From Microbacterium caowuchunii (GTDB lineage Bacteria; Actinomycetota; Actinomycetes; Actinomycetales; Microbacteriaceae), in the NCBI RefSeq assembly GCF_008727755.1, contig NZ_CP044231.1:2852001-2916000 (forward strand): a stretch of DNA of 64,000 nt, given 5' to 3'. Every line of letters starts with the position of its first letter. Positions within the stretch are counted from its first letter, which is position 1. The translations under genes and the position numbers were made by a program. The notes beneath the pieces were generated by a model. That model worked only from the letters and a program-made list of their open reading frames with translations, was not told where the DNA came from and searched no databases. This document shows, piece after piece, positions 56,555 through 64,000 of this stretch.

Positions 56555-58065
56555 GGACGGACGTCGCGATCATCGGGGCGGGGTTCGCCGGTCTCGCGAT
56601 GGCGGGCGCCCTGCGCCGCGCCGGCCGGGAGTCGTTCATCCTGCTCGAACGCGGATCGTCGGTGGGCGGGACCTGGCGGGACAACACCTATCCCGGTGTC
56701 GCCTGCGACGTCCCCTCGCACCTCTACGGCCTCGCGCGCCATCCCTGGCCGGACTGGTCCGGACGCTTCGCCCGCGGGGACGAGATCCACCGCTACCTCC
56801 GGCACGTGGCCGACGCCGAGGGCCTGCGGGACCGGCTCCTGCTGGACAGCCCGATGCTGTCGGCACGGTGGAGCGGCGACCACTGGACGATCGGGACGGG
56901 GGGCGCCCGCCCCGGCACCGTGCACGCGAACCGCCTCGTGCTGGCCTGCGGACGGCTCACCGAACCCCGCATCCCCGATCTCGCCGGCCTCGAGGGTTTC
57001 GCCGGACCGATCTTCCACTCGGCGCGCTGGGACCACACCGTTCCTCTCGCCGGCACGCGGATCGCGGTCGTCGGCACGGGGGCATCGGCCGTGCAGCTCG
57101 TGCCCGAGCTCGTGCGCCGGGGCGCGGAGGTCGTGCTCTTCCAGCGCACGCCCGCCTGGATGGTGCCGCGCGAGGATCGCGCCTACACGGCAGAGGAACG
57201 CCGTCGCTTCGCCGGGCAGCCGGATGAACTTGCGGACCTTCGCCGCACGCTCTTCGACGAGGGCGAGGCGCGGTTCGCCTCCCGCTCGGGCGACCCGGAG
57301 GCGGCGGCCGCAGCCGAGGAGACCGCCCGCGCGCACCTGCGGCGCCAGATAGCCGATCCCGCGCTGCGGGAGGCGCTGACCCCCCGCTACGCCTTCGGCT
57401 GCAAGCGGGTGCTGCTCTCGGACGACTTCTACCCCGCCGTCGCCTCGGACGCCGTCACGCTCGAGGCATCCGCCCTCGTCGGCGTCGAGGACGGCGAGCT
57501 GGTGGCCGCATCCGGGGCGCGACACCGCGCGGACGCCCTGGTCCTCGCGACCGGCTTCGCCGCCTCCCGGCAGCCGTACGCCGACCTCGTCGTCGGCGAG
57601 GACGGGACGACGCTCGCCGAGCACTGGTCGGCGGGGATGACCTCCTACGGGTCGACCGCCGTCCCGGGCTTCCCCGATCTGTTCGTGCTGAACGGCCCGA
57701 ACGCGTCCCTCGGACACAACTCCTCCGTGCTGATGGCCGAGGCGCAGTCGGACTACGTCGTGCGCGCCCTCGACCTCGCGGAGGCTCGGGATCCCGCGGC
57801 CGCCGACCGGCGTCCCGCGCCGCTCCGGGTCGCCCCCGAGGCCGAGGAGGCCTACACGGCGCGCATCGACGCGGCGGCGGCATCCACCCCCTGGCTCCGC
57901 GGCGGCTGCGACAACTGGTACGTGGACCGGCGGTCGGGCCGGCTCACGCTGCTCTGGCCGGGCACGGTGCGGGCCTTCCGGTCCATGCTGGACGAGAGCG
58001 ACGGGTCGGAGTTCCTCCCCGTCGAAGCGATCCGCGACGCGTCGCGGGCGAGAGGAGAGTCATGA
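56551..58065 (+). CDS. Baeyer-Villiger-type flavin monooxygenase
   Basis: A 504-residue class B flavin monooxygenase. The FAD motif GAGFAGLAMA, then GGTWRDNTYPGVACDVPS, the type I BVMO fingerprint F-x-G-x-x-x-H-x-x-x-W (in GFAGPIFHSARWDH), the NADPH motif GTGASAVQLVPEL and the C-terminal LATGF are all present. The GTG start overlaps fbiC as GTGA, and its stop overlaps fgd as ATGA. It is thus co-translated with F420 genes, which is unusual. Its substrate is unknown. Whether it has any link to F420 is only positional. Confidence 0.88.
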   Translation: MRTDVAIIGAGFAGLAMAGALRRAGRESFILLERGSSVGGTWRDNTYPGVACDVPSHLYGLARHPWPDWSGRFARGDEIHRYLRHVADAEGLRDRLLLDSPMLSARWSGDHWTIGTGGARPGTVHANRLVLACGRLTEPRIPDLAGLEGFAGPIFHSARWDHTVPLAGTRIAVVGTGASAVQLVPELVRRGAEVVLFQRTPAWMVPREDRAYTAEERRRFAGQPDELADLRRTLFDEGEARFASRSGDPEAAAAAEETARAHLRRQIADPALREALTPRYAFGCKRVLLSDDFYPAVASDAVTLEASALVGVEDGELVAASGARHRADALVLATGFAASRQPYADLVVGEDGTTLAEHWSAGMTSYGSTAVPGFPDLFVLNGPNASLGHNSSVLMAEAQSDYVVRALDLAEARDPAAADRRPAPLRVAPEAEEAYTARIDAAAASTPWLRGGCDNWYVDRRSGRLTLLWPGTVRAFRSMLDESDGSEFLPVEAIRDASRARGES

Positions 58066-59075
58066 CCGTTCCGCTGCGGCTGGGCTACAAGGCATCCGCC
58101 GAACAGTTCGCGCCCGACCAACTCGCCGACTATGCCGTCCTGGCGGAGGAGATGGGGTTCGATTCCGTCTTCATCTCCGACCACTTCCAGCCGTGGATGC
58201 ACGAGGGCGGGCACGCCCCGGCCGCGCTGCCCTGGCTCGGTGCGGTCGGCGCGCGGACCTCGCGCGTGCTGCTCGGCACCTCCGTGCTCACCCCCACGTT
58301 CCGGTACCACCCGGCCGTCGTCGCGCAGGCGTTCGCGACCCTCGGGGTCATGTTCCCCGGGCGCATCATCCTGGGGGTCGGCACGGGCGAGGCGCTCAAC
58401 GAGGTGACCCTGGGCCTGGACTGGCCCGATCCGCCCGAGCGGTTCCAGCGGTTGAAGGAGGCCATCACCCTCATCGAGAAGCTGTGGGCCGGCGAGCGCG
58501 TCAGCTACGAGGGGAACTTCTGGCAGGTGACCGACGCCACCGTCTACGACCGCCCGACGACGCCGGTGCCGATCTACATCGGGGCGGCGGGGCCCGCCGC
58601 GACGAAACTGGCCGGGCGCATCGCGGACGGGTTCATCACCACCAGCGGCAAGGACCCCAAGCTGTACACCGATACGCTGCTGCCCGCCCTGCACGAGGGA
58701 CTCAGCAAGGCCGGACGCCCCGCCGACGCGATCGACACGCTCATCGAGGTGAAGGTGTCCTACCACCCGGACCAGGACACCGCACTGGAGAAGACCCGTT
58801 TCTGGGCGCCGCTCGCACTGACGCCCGAGGAGAAGACCGGCATCCACGATCCGATCGAGATGCAGCGGCGTGCAGCCGAACTGCCGATCGAGCGCGCCGC
58901 ATCCCGGTTCATCGTCTCGACCGATCCGGACGAGCACGTCGAGAAGATCGCGCGGTACGTCGAGCTCGGGTTCCGTCACCTCGTGTTCCACGATCCCGGC
59001 GCCGACCAGGAGGAGTTCCTGCGCATGTACGGTGCCGAGATCCTGCCGCGCCTGCGCGCCCGGTTCGGGGAGTGA
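58062..59075 (+). CDS. fgd: F420-dependent glucose-6-phosphate dehydrogenase
   Basis: A 337-residue luciferase-like enzyme that oxidises glucose-6-phosphate and reduces F420, providing F420H2 for the cell. Close matches to the mycobacterial enzyme are LGYKASAEQFAPDQL, ISDHFQPWMHEGGHAP, TSVLTPTFRYHPAVVAQAF, GVGTGEALNEV, then ITTSGKDPKLYTD and the C-terminal HLVFHDPG. AGAGGAG stands near the ATG, which overlaps the monooxygenase stop. Its presence shows that the operon serves the use as well as the making of F420. Confidence 0.95.
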   Translation: MTVPLRLGYKASAEQFAPDQLADYAVLAEEMGFDSVFISDHFQPWMHEGGHAPAALPWLGAVGARTSRVLLGTSVLTPTFRYHPAVVAQAFATLGVMFPGRIILGVGTGEALNEVTLGLDWPDPPERFQRLKEAITLIEKLWAGERVSYEGNFWQVTDATVYDRPTTPVPIYIGAAGPAATKLAGRIADGFITTSGKDPKLYTDTLLPALHEGLSKAGRPADAIDTLIEVKVSYHPDQDTALEKTRFWAPLALTPEEKTGIHDPIEMQRRAAELPIERAASRFIVSTDPDEHVEKIARYVELGFRHLVFHDPGADQEEFLRMYGAEILPRLRARFGE

Positions 59076-60022
59076 CCGGCCCCCACGTGCCCGTCGGGGC
59101 CGCCGGGGCGGCCGGGGTGGCGGTGTCGGCCGGGGTGGCCGTGTCGGCCGAGGTGGCCGGGGCCATTGGCGGCGGCCCGTCCCGGGGCAGGTCGGCCGGC
59201 ACAACTCCTGCAGAACCCCACAGTTCGGCCTCGCCGACACCCGAACCCACAGATTCGCCGGAGTTGTGCAGGTCCGCCGAGGCGGCCGGAGGCGCGAGCG
59301 CGGCGGAGGCCGAGGCTCCGTCCGGGCGCCCGTCCCTGGTCCCACCCGCCGGCACAACTCCTGCAGAACCCCACGGTCCGGCCTCGCCGGCACCCGAACC
59401 CGCCGATTCGCCGGAGTTGTGCGGGGGCTGGGTGGTGGTCGTCCCGCTGAAGGGGGCCGCGGTCGGCAAGTCCCGGCTGCAGGGCGACGAGGATCTGGTG
59501 CGGGCGATCGGGCTGGACACGGTGGAGGCGGCGAGCGCCGCAGCATCCGTGTCCCGGGTGGTCGTCGTGACGGGGGATCGGGCGACGGCGGCGGCCGCGG
59601 CCGCTCTCCCCGGCGTGGAGATCGTCACGGAAGCGGACCCGCGCGGACTGAACGCGGCGATCGCGCTGGGCGTCGCCGCGGCCGCCGATGCGCCGCGGGC
59701 GGCGCTGCTCGGGGACCTGCCCGCCCTGCGCCCGGCGGACCTGGACGCGGCGCTGCGGGCGGCCGCCTCCGTGGACCGCGCCGTTGCCGCGGATGGCGAC
59801 GGCACCGGATCGACGCTCGTCACCGCCCGCGCGGGCGTGGCATGGGCTTCGGCGTTCGGCGCAGAGTCGTTCGACCGGCACGTCGCCCTGGGGTGCGTCC
59901 CGCTGGAGCTTCCGGCGGATTCCCGCCTTCGGCACGACGTCGACACCGCCGCGCAGCTCGCGGTCGCCCAGACCCTGGGGCTCGGCCCGCGCACCACCGC
60001 GCTGCTCCCGCCCGCCGGCTGA
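59072..60022 (+). CDS. cofC: 2-phospho-L-lactate (or PEP) guanylyltransferase with repeat-bearing N-terminal extension
   Basis: CofC activates 2-phospholactate or phosphoenolpyruvate with GTP for F420 assembly. The core begins at WVVVVPLKGAAVGKSRL (~59429) and continues with ARAVTGDR-type VVVTGD, ADPRGLNAAIALG, LLGDLPALRPADLD and STLV(T)ARAG, and a C-terminal HDVDTAAQL. In frame ahead of it are ~119 Ala/Gly/Pro-rich residues running back to a GTG that overlaps fgd (GTGA). That extension is encoded by two copies of a 71-bp inverted repeat plus simple sequence. The true start may be 59072, or GTG codons at 59432/59435 with the repeats as spacer. Neither has a good ribosome-binding site. It is the last gene of the operon. 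Confidence 0.85.
   Translation: MTGPHVPVGAAGAAGVAVSAGVAVSAEVAGAIGGGPSRGRSAGTTPAEPHSSASPTPEPTDSPELCRSAEAAGGASAAEAEAPSGRPSLVPPAGTTPAEPHGPASPAPEPADSPELCGGWVVVVPLKGAAVGKSRLQGDEDLVRAIGLDTVEAASAAASVSRVVVVTGDRATAAAAAALPGVEIVTEADPRGLNAAIALGVAAAADAPRAALLGDLPALRPADLDAALRAAASVDRAVAADGDGTGSTLVTARAGVAWASAFGAESFDRHVALGCVPLELPADSRLRHDVDTAAQLAVAQTLGLGPRTTALLPPAG
59199..59269. repeat. 71-bp inverted-repeat element, copy 1 (in cofC leader)
   Basis: Ends GCACAACTCC (59199-59208) and GGAGTTGTGC (59260-59269) are perfect inverted arms around a conserved interior that includes TGCAGAACCCCAC. The second copy lies 153 bp downstream, in the same reading frame. Confidence 0.9.
59352..59422. repeat. 71-bp inverted-repeat element, copy 2 (in cofC leader)
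   Basis: Same arms GCACAACTCC (59352-59361) and GGAGTTGTGC (59413-59422), with an interior nearly identical to copy 1 (about six to eight differences). The spacing of 153 bp is 51 codons. Confidence 0.9.
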
Positions 60023-60040
60023 CCTCCGACCGTCCGCTCC

Positions 60041-60121
60041 TCACCCGCGAGACTGCACAGTACGCACGAGACTGCGGCTGGTTACATCCGTCTCGTGGCC
60101 AGGATGCAGTCTCGCGGGTGA
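60041..60121. repeat. Nested palindromic intergenic repeat, copy 4
   Basis: The best-preserved copy. Outer arms TCACCCGCGAGACTGCA (60041-60057) and the exact complement (60105-60121) are 17 bp. Inner arms are CACGAGAC (60065-60072) and GTCTCGTG (60090-60097). It lies between the convergent cofC and cofD genes. A 20-bp direct repeat GGAGGGCGGCGCGGGCCGGG follows at 60187-60206 and 60215-60234. Confidence 0.93.
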
Positions 60122-60234
60122 AGCGTCCGCCCGGAGCAGGGACCGGGGGACGCCCAGGCAGGGCCGGGCAGGACCGGGCCAGGCCGGGAGGGCGGCGCGG
60201 GCCGGGCCGGGCCAGGAGGGCGGCGCGGGCCGGG

Positions 60235-61188
60235 TCAGGCCCGGAGGGCGGCGGCGGCGAGGGCGGCCGATGCCTCGACGTCGGTCATCCACAGCGGGGC
60301 GACCACGGCCCGGATGCCGAGGGCGTCCACGGATGCCGCGGCCTCCGCATCCTCCTCGGCCAGCAGCCACGCATCCAGGACTCCCCCGTCCGAGCGCGCG
60401 CCGTAGTGCGCGGCGACGGCCTCCGCGGAGGTGGCGACGCCGATCGCCGCGAGGCAGACGTCCGCCATCCCCCGCACGACCTTCCCGCCGATCACCGGGG
60501 AGACTCCCACGACCCGCGCGGACGTGCCCCGCAACGCCTCCCGGATGCCGGGTACGGCGAGGATCGGCCCGATCGACACGACCGGGTTGGACGGCGCGAG
60601 CAGCACGACGTCCGCCTCCGCGATCGCCTCGAGCACACCGGATGCGGGAACAGCCGCCTCGATCCCGGGATTCACGAAGGCCGAGGGGGCGAGGGTGGCA
60701 CGATGCCGCGTCCACCACTCCTGGAAGTGCATCCGGGAGCCGTCCGTCAGCACGATGTGGGTGTCCACCTCGGCATCGGTCATCGGCAGCATCCGCACCC
60801 CGAGCGGCCACCGGCGGGAGAGCCGGTCGACGACCTGGGAGACCGACAGCCCGTCGCGGAGCCAGCCCGTCCGGGCGAGGTGGGTGCCGAGGTCCAGGTC
60901 GCCGAGCGTGAACCACGGCCACCCCGCCCCCCAGGCCTGCAGCTCCTCGTTCACGCGCTCGGTGTCGCCGGCCCGTCCCCAGCCGCGCTCGGTGTCGTTC
61001 TGCCCGGCGAGGGCGTAGAGCACGGAGTCGATGTCGGGCTGCAGCCGGACGCCGCTCAGCCACAGGTCGTCGCCGGTGTTGACGACGACCGTCGCCTCCG
61101 GGGCCCCGGCGCGCGCGAGCGCAGCGCGCACCCCGAGAGTGAACCGCGACCCGCCCACGCCGCCGGCGAGGACGACGACGCCGGTCAC
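60235..61188 (-). CDS. cofD: 2-phospho-L-lactate transferase (F420 biosynthesis)
   Basis: CofD/FbiA joins the activated phospholactate or phosphoenolpyruvyl unit to FO, giving F420-0 or dehydro-F420-0. The 317-residue protein has the family start [17 protein letters not shown], then [61 protein letters not shown] and [15 protein letters not shown]. The GTG start overlaps the hemL stop as GTGA, so it is translated from the heme operon and is convergent with the other F420 genes. FbiB/CofE, which adds glutamates, is not in the window. Confidence 0.95.
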   Translation of the reverse strand: MTGVVVLAGGVGGSRFTLGVRAALARAGAPEATVVVNTGDDLWLSGVRLQPDIDSVLYALAGQNDTERGWGRAGDTERVNEELQAWGAGWPWFTLGDLDLGTHLARTGWLRDGLSVSQVVDRLSRRWPLGVRMLPMTDAEVDTHIVLTDGSRMHFQEWWTRHRATLAPSAFVNPGIEAAVPASGVLEAIAEADVVLLAPSNPVVSIGPILAVPGIREALRGTSARVVGVSPVIGGKVVRGMADVCLAAIGVATSAEAVAAHYGARSDGGVLDAWLLAEEDAEAAASVDALGIRAVVAPLWMTDVEASAALAAAALRA

Positions 61189-62510
61189 GGGCGCTCTGCC
61201 GCGGCAGCGGCCCGGGCGGCGGCCGGCAGTGCGGCGAGCACCTGCGCGAGCGCCTCCTCGTCGTGCGCCGCGGTCAGGAACCACGCCTCGTAGACGCTCG
61301 GCGGCAGGGACACCCCGGCATCCAGCATCGCGTGGAAGAAGGCCGGATAGCGCCAGGCCTCCTGCGCCGTGGCCTCGGCGTACGAGCGCGGCGCCTCGGC
61401 GGCGAAGGCGACACCGAACAGCGAGCCCGCCCGCGGCACGCTGTGCACGACCCCGGCGTTCTCGAGGGCGTCGTGCAGCGCTGCGGCGACCGTGGATGCG
61501 GCCGCATCCACGCGAGCGTAGACGGCGGGTGTGGCGAGCCGGAGGGTGGTGATTCCGGCGGCGACGGACAGCGGATTCCCGGACAGGGTCCCGGCCTGGT
61601 AGACCGGACCGGTCGGCGCGAGGGCGTCCATGACATCGGCCCGCCCACCCAGCGCGGCCAGCGGCATCCCTCCCCCGACGACCTTGCCGAAGGTGAAGAG
61701 GTCGGGCGTGTAACGCTCGCCGGCCTCCTGCTGCAGTCCCCAATAGCCGGCCGGGTGCACGCGGAAACCGGTGAGCACCTCGTCCAGGATGAGGAGCGCC
61801 CCGTGCGCGTGGGCGATGTCCGCCAGCGCGGCGTTGAACCCGGGCAGCGGGGCGACGACACCCATGTTCGCGGCGGCGGCCTCCACGATCACCGCGGCGA
61901 TCCGGTCCCCGTGCACGGAGAACACCTCACGCACCTGGTCGAGGTCGTTGTAGTCGATCACCAGGGTCTGCGCGGCGATGGGGGCCGGGACGCCCGCCGA
62001 GCCGGGCAGCGCGAGCGTCGCCACCCCGGATCCGGCCGCGGCCAGCAGTCCGTCGGAGTGGCCGTGGTAGTGCCCGGAGAACTTCACCAGCAGGTCGCGG
62101 CCGGTGTATCCGCGGGCGAGACGGATCGCGGTCATCGTGGCCTCGGTGCCGGTCGAGACCAGACGCACCCGCTCCACCGGGGCGGCGGCGCCGACGCGCA
62201 CGCGCTCGGCGATCAGCGCGGCCAGTTCGATCTCCGCCTCGGTGGGGGCGCCGAAGGACAGACCCCGGGATGCGGCGTCCTGCACGGCGCCGACCACGCC
62301 CGGGTGCGCGTGACCGAGCAGAGCGGGACCCCACGAGGCCACGAGGTCCACGTAGGTGGTGCCCGCGGCATCCGTGACGTACGCCCCCTGTGCGGAGGCG
62401 AGGAAGCGCGGCGCGCCGCCGACCGACCCGTAGGCGCGCACCGGCGAGTTCACCCCACCCGGGATCACCGCGCGGGCGCGGTCGAACAGCTCGTCGTTAC
62501 GGTCGCTCAT
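61185..62510 (-). CDS. hemL: Glutamate-1-semialdehyde 2,1-aminomutase
   Basis: A PLP enzyme that makes 5-aminolevulinate in the glutamate (C5) route to heme. The 441-residue protein shows [60 protein letters not shown] and the PLP lysine in [17 protein letters not shown] stands seven bases before the ATG. The gene follows hemB after 239 bp and overlaps cofD at its end. The C-terminus is Ala-rich. Confidence 0.96.
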   Translation of the reverse strand: MSDRNDELFDRARAVIPGGVNSPVRAYGSVGGAPRFLASAQGAYVTDAAGTTYVDLVASWGPALLGHAHPGVVGAVQDAASRGLSFGAPTEAEIELAALIAERVRVGAAAPVERVRLVSTGTEATMTAIRLARGYTGRDLLVKFSGHYHGHSDGLLAAAGSGVATLALPGSAGVPAPIAAQTLVIDYNDLDQVREVFSVHGDRIAAVIVEAAAANMGVVAPLPGFNAALADIAHAHGALLILDEVLTGFRVHPAGYWGLQQEAGERYTPDLFTFGKVVGGGMPLAALGGRADVMDALAPTGPVYQAGTLSGNPLSVAAGITTLRLATPAVYARVDAAASTVAAALHDALENAGVVHSVPRAGSLFGVAFAAEAPRSYAEATAQEAWRYPAFFHAMLDAGVSLPPSVYEAWFLTAAHDEEALAQVLAALPAAARAAAAAERP

Positions 62511-62749
62511 CCAGGTACTCCTTCATGTCTGAACACTCGTCGTCCCGTGGTGCCGCCGGGTTCCGCGACCCGACGCGGGGACTCCGCCGGTCGTCCGCAC
62601 CGCGGCTTCCGCGCAGGATCGCACGAACCTCGCAGCATCCCCCGCGATCCGTGCGGAGTCGGCGCGCATCTGCGGGCTTCGCGCCGCTGCGCGCCGCCCG
62701 GAGCCGCGGACGCACGACGCCACGACCCGCGGCCGCGCGCGACCCGCGG
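62511..62749 (-). other. Gap between hemB and hemL
   Basis: About 240 bp without a convincing gene. Short open frames of 72-82 codons cross it, but they are Arg/Ala-rich, lack ribosome-binding sites and overlap the flanking genes. The stretch GTTCAGACATGAAGGAG near 62520-62536 (minus strand) is the AT-richest part and contains the hemL ribosome-binding site. It may hold an extra promoter for hemL-cofD; I cannot point to boxes. Confidence 0.5.
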
Positions 62750-63793
62750 TCACAGCCCGTCGCGCAACCAACCCGCGGCCTCGGTGGCCCAGTAGCTGAG
62801 GATCGCGTCCGCGCCCGCCCGCCGGACGCCGAGCAGCGCCTCCCCGATCGCGCCCCGCCGGTCGATCCAGCCGTGGGCGGATGCGGCCTCGATCATCGCG
62901 TACTCGCCGGACACCTGGTACGCCCAGACGGGGACGTCGACGGCGGCCCGCACCTCCGCGAGGACGTCGAGATAGGGCATCGCCGGCTTGACCATGACGA
63001 TGTCCGCACCCTCGGCGACATCCGTCACCGCCTCCCGGACGCCCTCACGACCGTTCCCCGGGTCGAGCTGGTAGGTGCGCCGGTCGCCGGTGAGCTGCGA
63101 GTCCACCGCCTCGCGGAACGGACCGTAGAACGCCCCGGCGTACTTCGCGGCGTAGGCGAGCAGGATCGTGTCGGTGAATCCCGCCGCGTCCAGCTCGGCG
63201 CGCACGTGCGCGACCTGACCGTCCATCATCCCGGACAGGCCCAGCAGGTGCGACCCCGCCTCGGCCTGAGCGACCGCCATCGCGCCGTACCGCACGAGGG
63301 TGGCGTCGTTGTCGACGGCTGGGCCCACGCGCCCAGAGGCTCCGCGCGGCGCGCCAGCGCCGTGTGGAGTGGGCGTGGGGACGTCCCCGCGCAGGACACC
63401 GCAGTGCCCGTGGTCGGTGAACTCGTCCAGGCACAGGTCGGTCTGCACCACCAGCGCGTCCCCCACCTCCGCCACGACAGCGCGCGTGGCGACGTTCAGG
63501 ATGCCGTCCGGATCGTCCGCGGCCGAGCCCACCGCGTCCCGCACGGACGGGACGCCGAAGAGCATGATCCCGCCGACGCCCGCATCCGCCGCCTCGGCGG
63601 CGGCACGGCGCAGCGAGTCGAGCGAGTGCTGCACGACCCCGGGCATCGACCCGATCGGCAACGGCTCGGTCAGACCCTCCCGGACGAAGGCGGGCAGCAC
63701 GAGCTGCGAGGGGACCAGGTGCGTCTCGCGGACGAGCCTGCGCACCGCCGGCGACTGCCGGAGGCGGCGGGGCCGGTGCGTGGGGAAGGTCAC
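62750..63793 (-). CDS. hemB: Porphobilinogen synthase (5-aminolevulinate dehydratase) with insertion
   Basis: It condenses two 5-aminolevulinate molecules to porphobilinogen. The 347-residue protein has [38 protein letters not shown], the active-site lysines in [14 protein letters not shown] and [10 protein letters not shown], and VSGEYAMI near the C-terminus. Between GVLRGD and VDNDATL there is an extra stretch of about 20 residues ([19 protein letters not shown]) where relatives have only a few. It is encoded by an imperfect palindrome. The GTG start overlaps the hemD stop. Confidence 0.95.
   Translation of the reverse strand: MTFPTHRPRRLRQSPAVRRLVRETHLVPSQLVLPAFVREGLTEPLPIGSMPGVVQHSLDSLRRAAAEAADAGVGGIMLFGVPSVRDAVGSAADDPDGILNVATRAVVAEVGDALVVQTDLCLDEFTDHGHCGVLRGDVPTPTPHGAGAPRGASGRVGPAVDNDATLVRYGAMAVAQAEAGSHLLGLSGMMDGQVAHVRAELDAAGFTDTILLAYAAKYAGAFYGPFREAVDSQLTGDRRTYQLDPGNGREGVREAVTDVAEGADIVMVKPAMPYLDVLAEVRAAVDVPVWAYQVSGEYAMIEAASAHGWIDRRGAIGEALLGVRRAGADAILSYWATEAAGWLRDGL
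63324..63380 (-). repeat. In-frame palindromic insertion in hemB
   Basis: Left arm CCCACGCGCCCA (63324-63335) and right arm TGGGCGTGGGG (63370-63380) are complementary apart from a 2-base bulge. The segment codes for the extra Pro/Gly/Ala-rich loop of HemB and keeps the frame. Confidence 0.55.
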
Positions 63794-64000
63794 GGCAGGA
63801 ACTCGTCCGTGGCGTGCGGGAGGGCGAACTGGGAGACGGCCTCGATCAGCGCATCGACGGTCTGCCGGTCGGCGGTCACGTCGACGTCGAGCCCGGTCTG
63901 CCGCGCATCCTTGGCGGTCCGAGGGCCGATCGCGGCGATGACGGTGTCGGCGGGGATGTTCGGGAACTGCAGGTACACCTGCTCGGCGACCGATCCGCTG
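63790..64000 (-). CDS. hemD: Uroporphyrinogen-III synthase, C-terminal part
   Basis: Partial: the gene enters from the right edge. The visible ~69 residues include SGSVAEQV just inside the edge, then [21 protein letters not shown] and a C-terminal [11 protein letters not shown], as at the end of UroIII synthase, which cyclises hydroxymethylbilane with inversion of ring D. The start lies beyond the window; a GTG at 63978 is only internal. It overlaps hemB by four bases, giving the order hemD-hemB-hemL-cofD. Confidence 0.85.
   Translation of the reverse strand, partial: SGSVAEQVYLQFPNIPADTVIAAIGPRTAKDARQTGLDVDVTADRQTVDALIEAVSQFALPHATDEFLP

Noticed and set aside
59199..59422. The two cofC-leader repeats considered as a start of a CRISPR array
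   Set aside because: Only two units, 71 bp long with inverted ends, and no spacers or cas genes nearby.
62523..62771. 82-codon minus-strand frame between hemB and hemL
   Set aside because: Arg/Ala-rich, starts inside hemB, no ribosome-binding site and no homology that I recognise.

Overview
The window is about 64 kb of very GC-rich, densely packed actinobacterial chromosome, most like Microbacteriaceae (Microbacterium or a close relative). The pointers are a coenzyme F420 cluster, a LAxTG (sortase E type) surface protein, an HMP/thiamine ECF transporter behind a TPP riboswitch, very frequent 4-bp ATGA/GTGA gene overlaps, and many gene starts that look leaderless. I saw no rRNA, tRNA, CRISPR array, insertion sequence or prophage.

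Layout. (1) 1-8538, minus strand: one apparent operon, gntR-prpD-prpB-prpC-thiolase-enoyl-CoA hydratase-etfB-etfA-partial gene. It joins the methylcitrate cycle to beta-oxidation enzymes and an electron transfer flavoprotein, which suits catabolism of substrates that yield propionyl-CoA. The partial gene at the left edge carries an in-frame (Glu-Gln)8 tract and a duplicated motif. (2) 8.6-27.6 kb, minus: a Nudix hydrolase and an aldo/keto reductase, then a small membrane protein co-translated with a 17-kb gene. That gene encodes a 5,678-residue secreted surface protein with about eleven SdrD-B-like repeats and a C-terminal LAITG sorting signal. (3) 27.9-41.2 kb: housekeeping and accessory genes. 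These are an ABC exporter, rlmN-aarF, a GNAT protein, TSUP and LysE exporters, a DUF4407 protein, a TetR regulator divergent from a membrane protein, and an SDR/enoyl-CoA hydratase/SDR operon. (4) 41.3-44.3 kb: ykoE-D-C type ECF transporter under a TPP riboswitch. (5) 44.3-53.6 kb: D,D-carboxypeptidase, an F420-type PPOX protein, an SLC13-type transporter, a J-domain protein, a LssY-like protein, 3-hydroxyisobutyryl-CoA hydrolase and a second ABC exporter. (6) 54.2-60.0 kb, plus: the F420 operon fbiC-monooxygenase-fgd-cofC. (7) 60.2-64.0 kb, minus: hemD (partial)-hemB-hemL-cofD, so the last F420 gene sits inside a heme operon.

The points I find most interesting are these. The CofH half of the FO synthase lacks the radical-SAM cysteine triad while the rest of the fold is conserved. 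Four copies of a ~75-bp nested palindrome lie between genes. A second palindrome family sits inside the extended N-terminus of cofC, and an in-frame insertion occurs in hemB. The giant adhesin has a C8/G8 tract upstream and a co-translated partner. At least eight genes share a TANNNT box 6-7 bp before their start codon. The hexamer GGATGC is strongly over-represented.

All calls come from reading sequence by eye. Family assignments rest on motifs and remembered homologues, not on searches.
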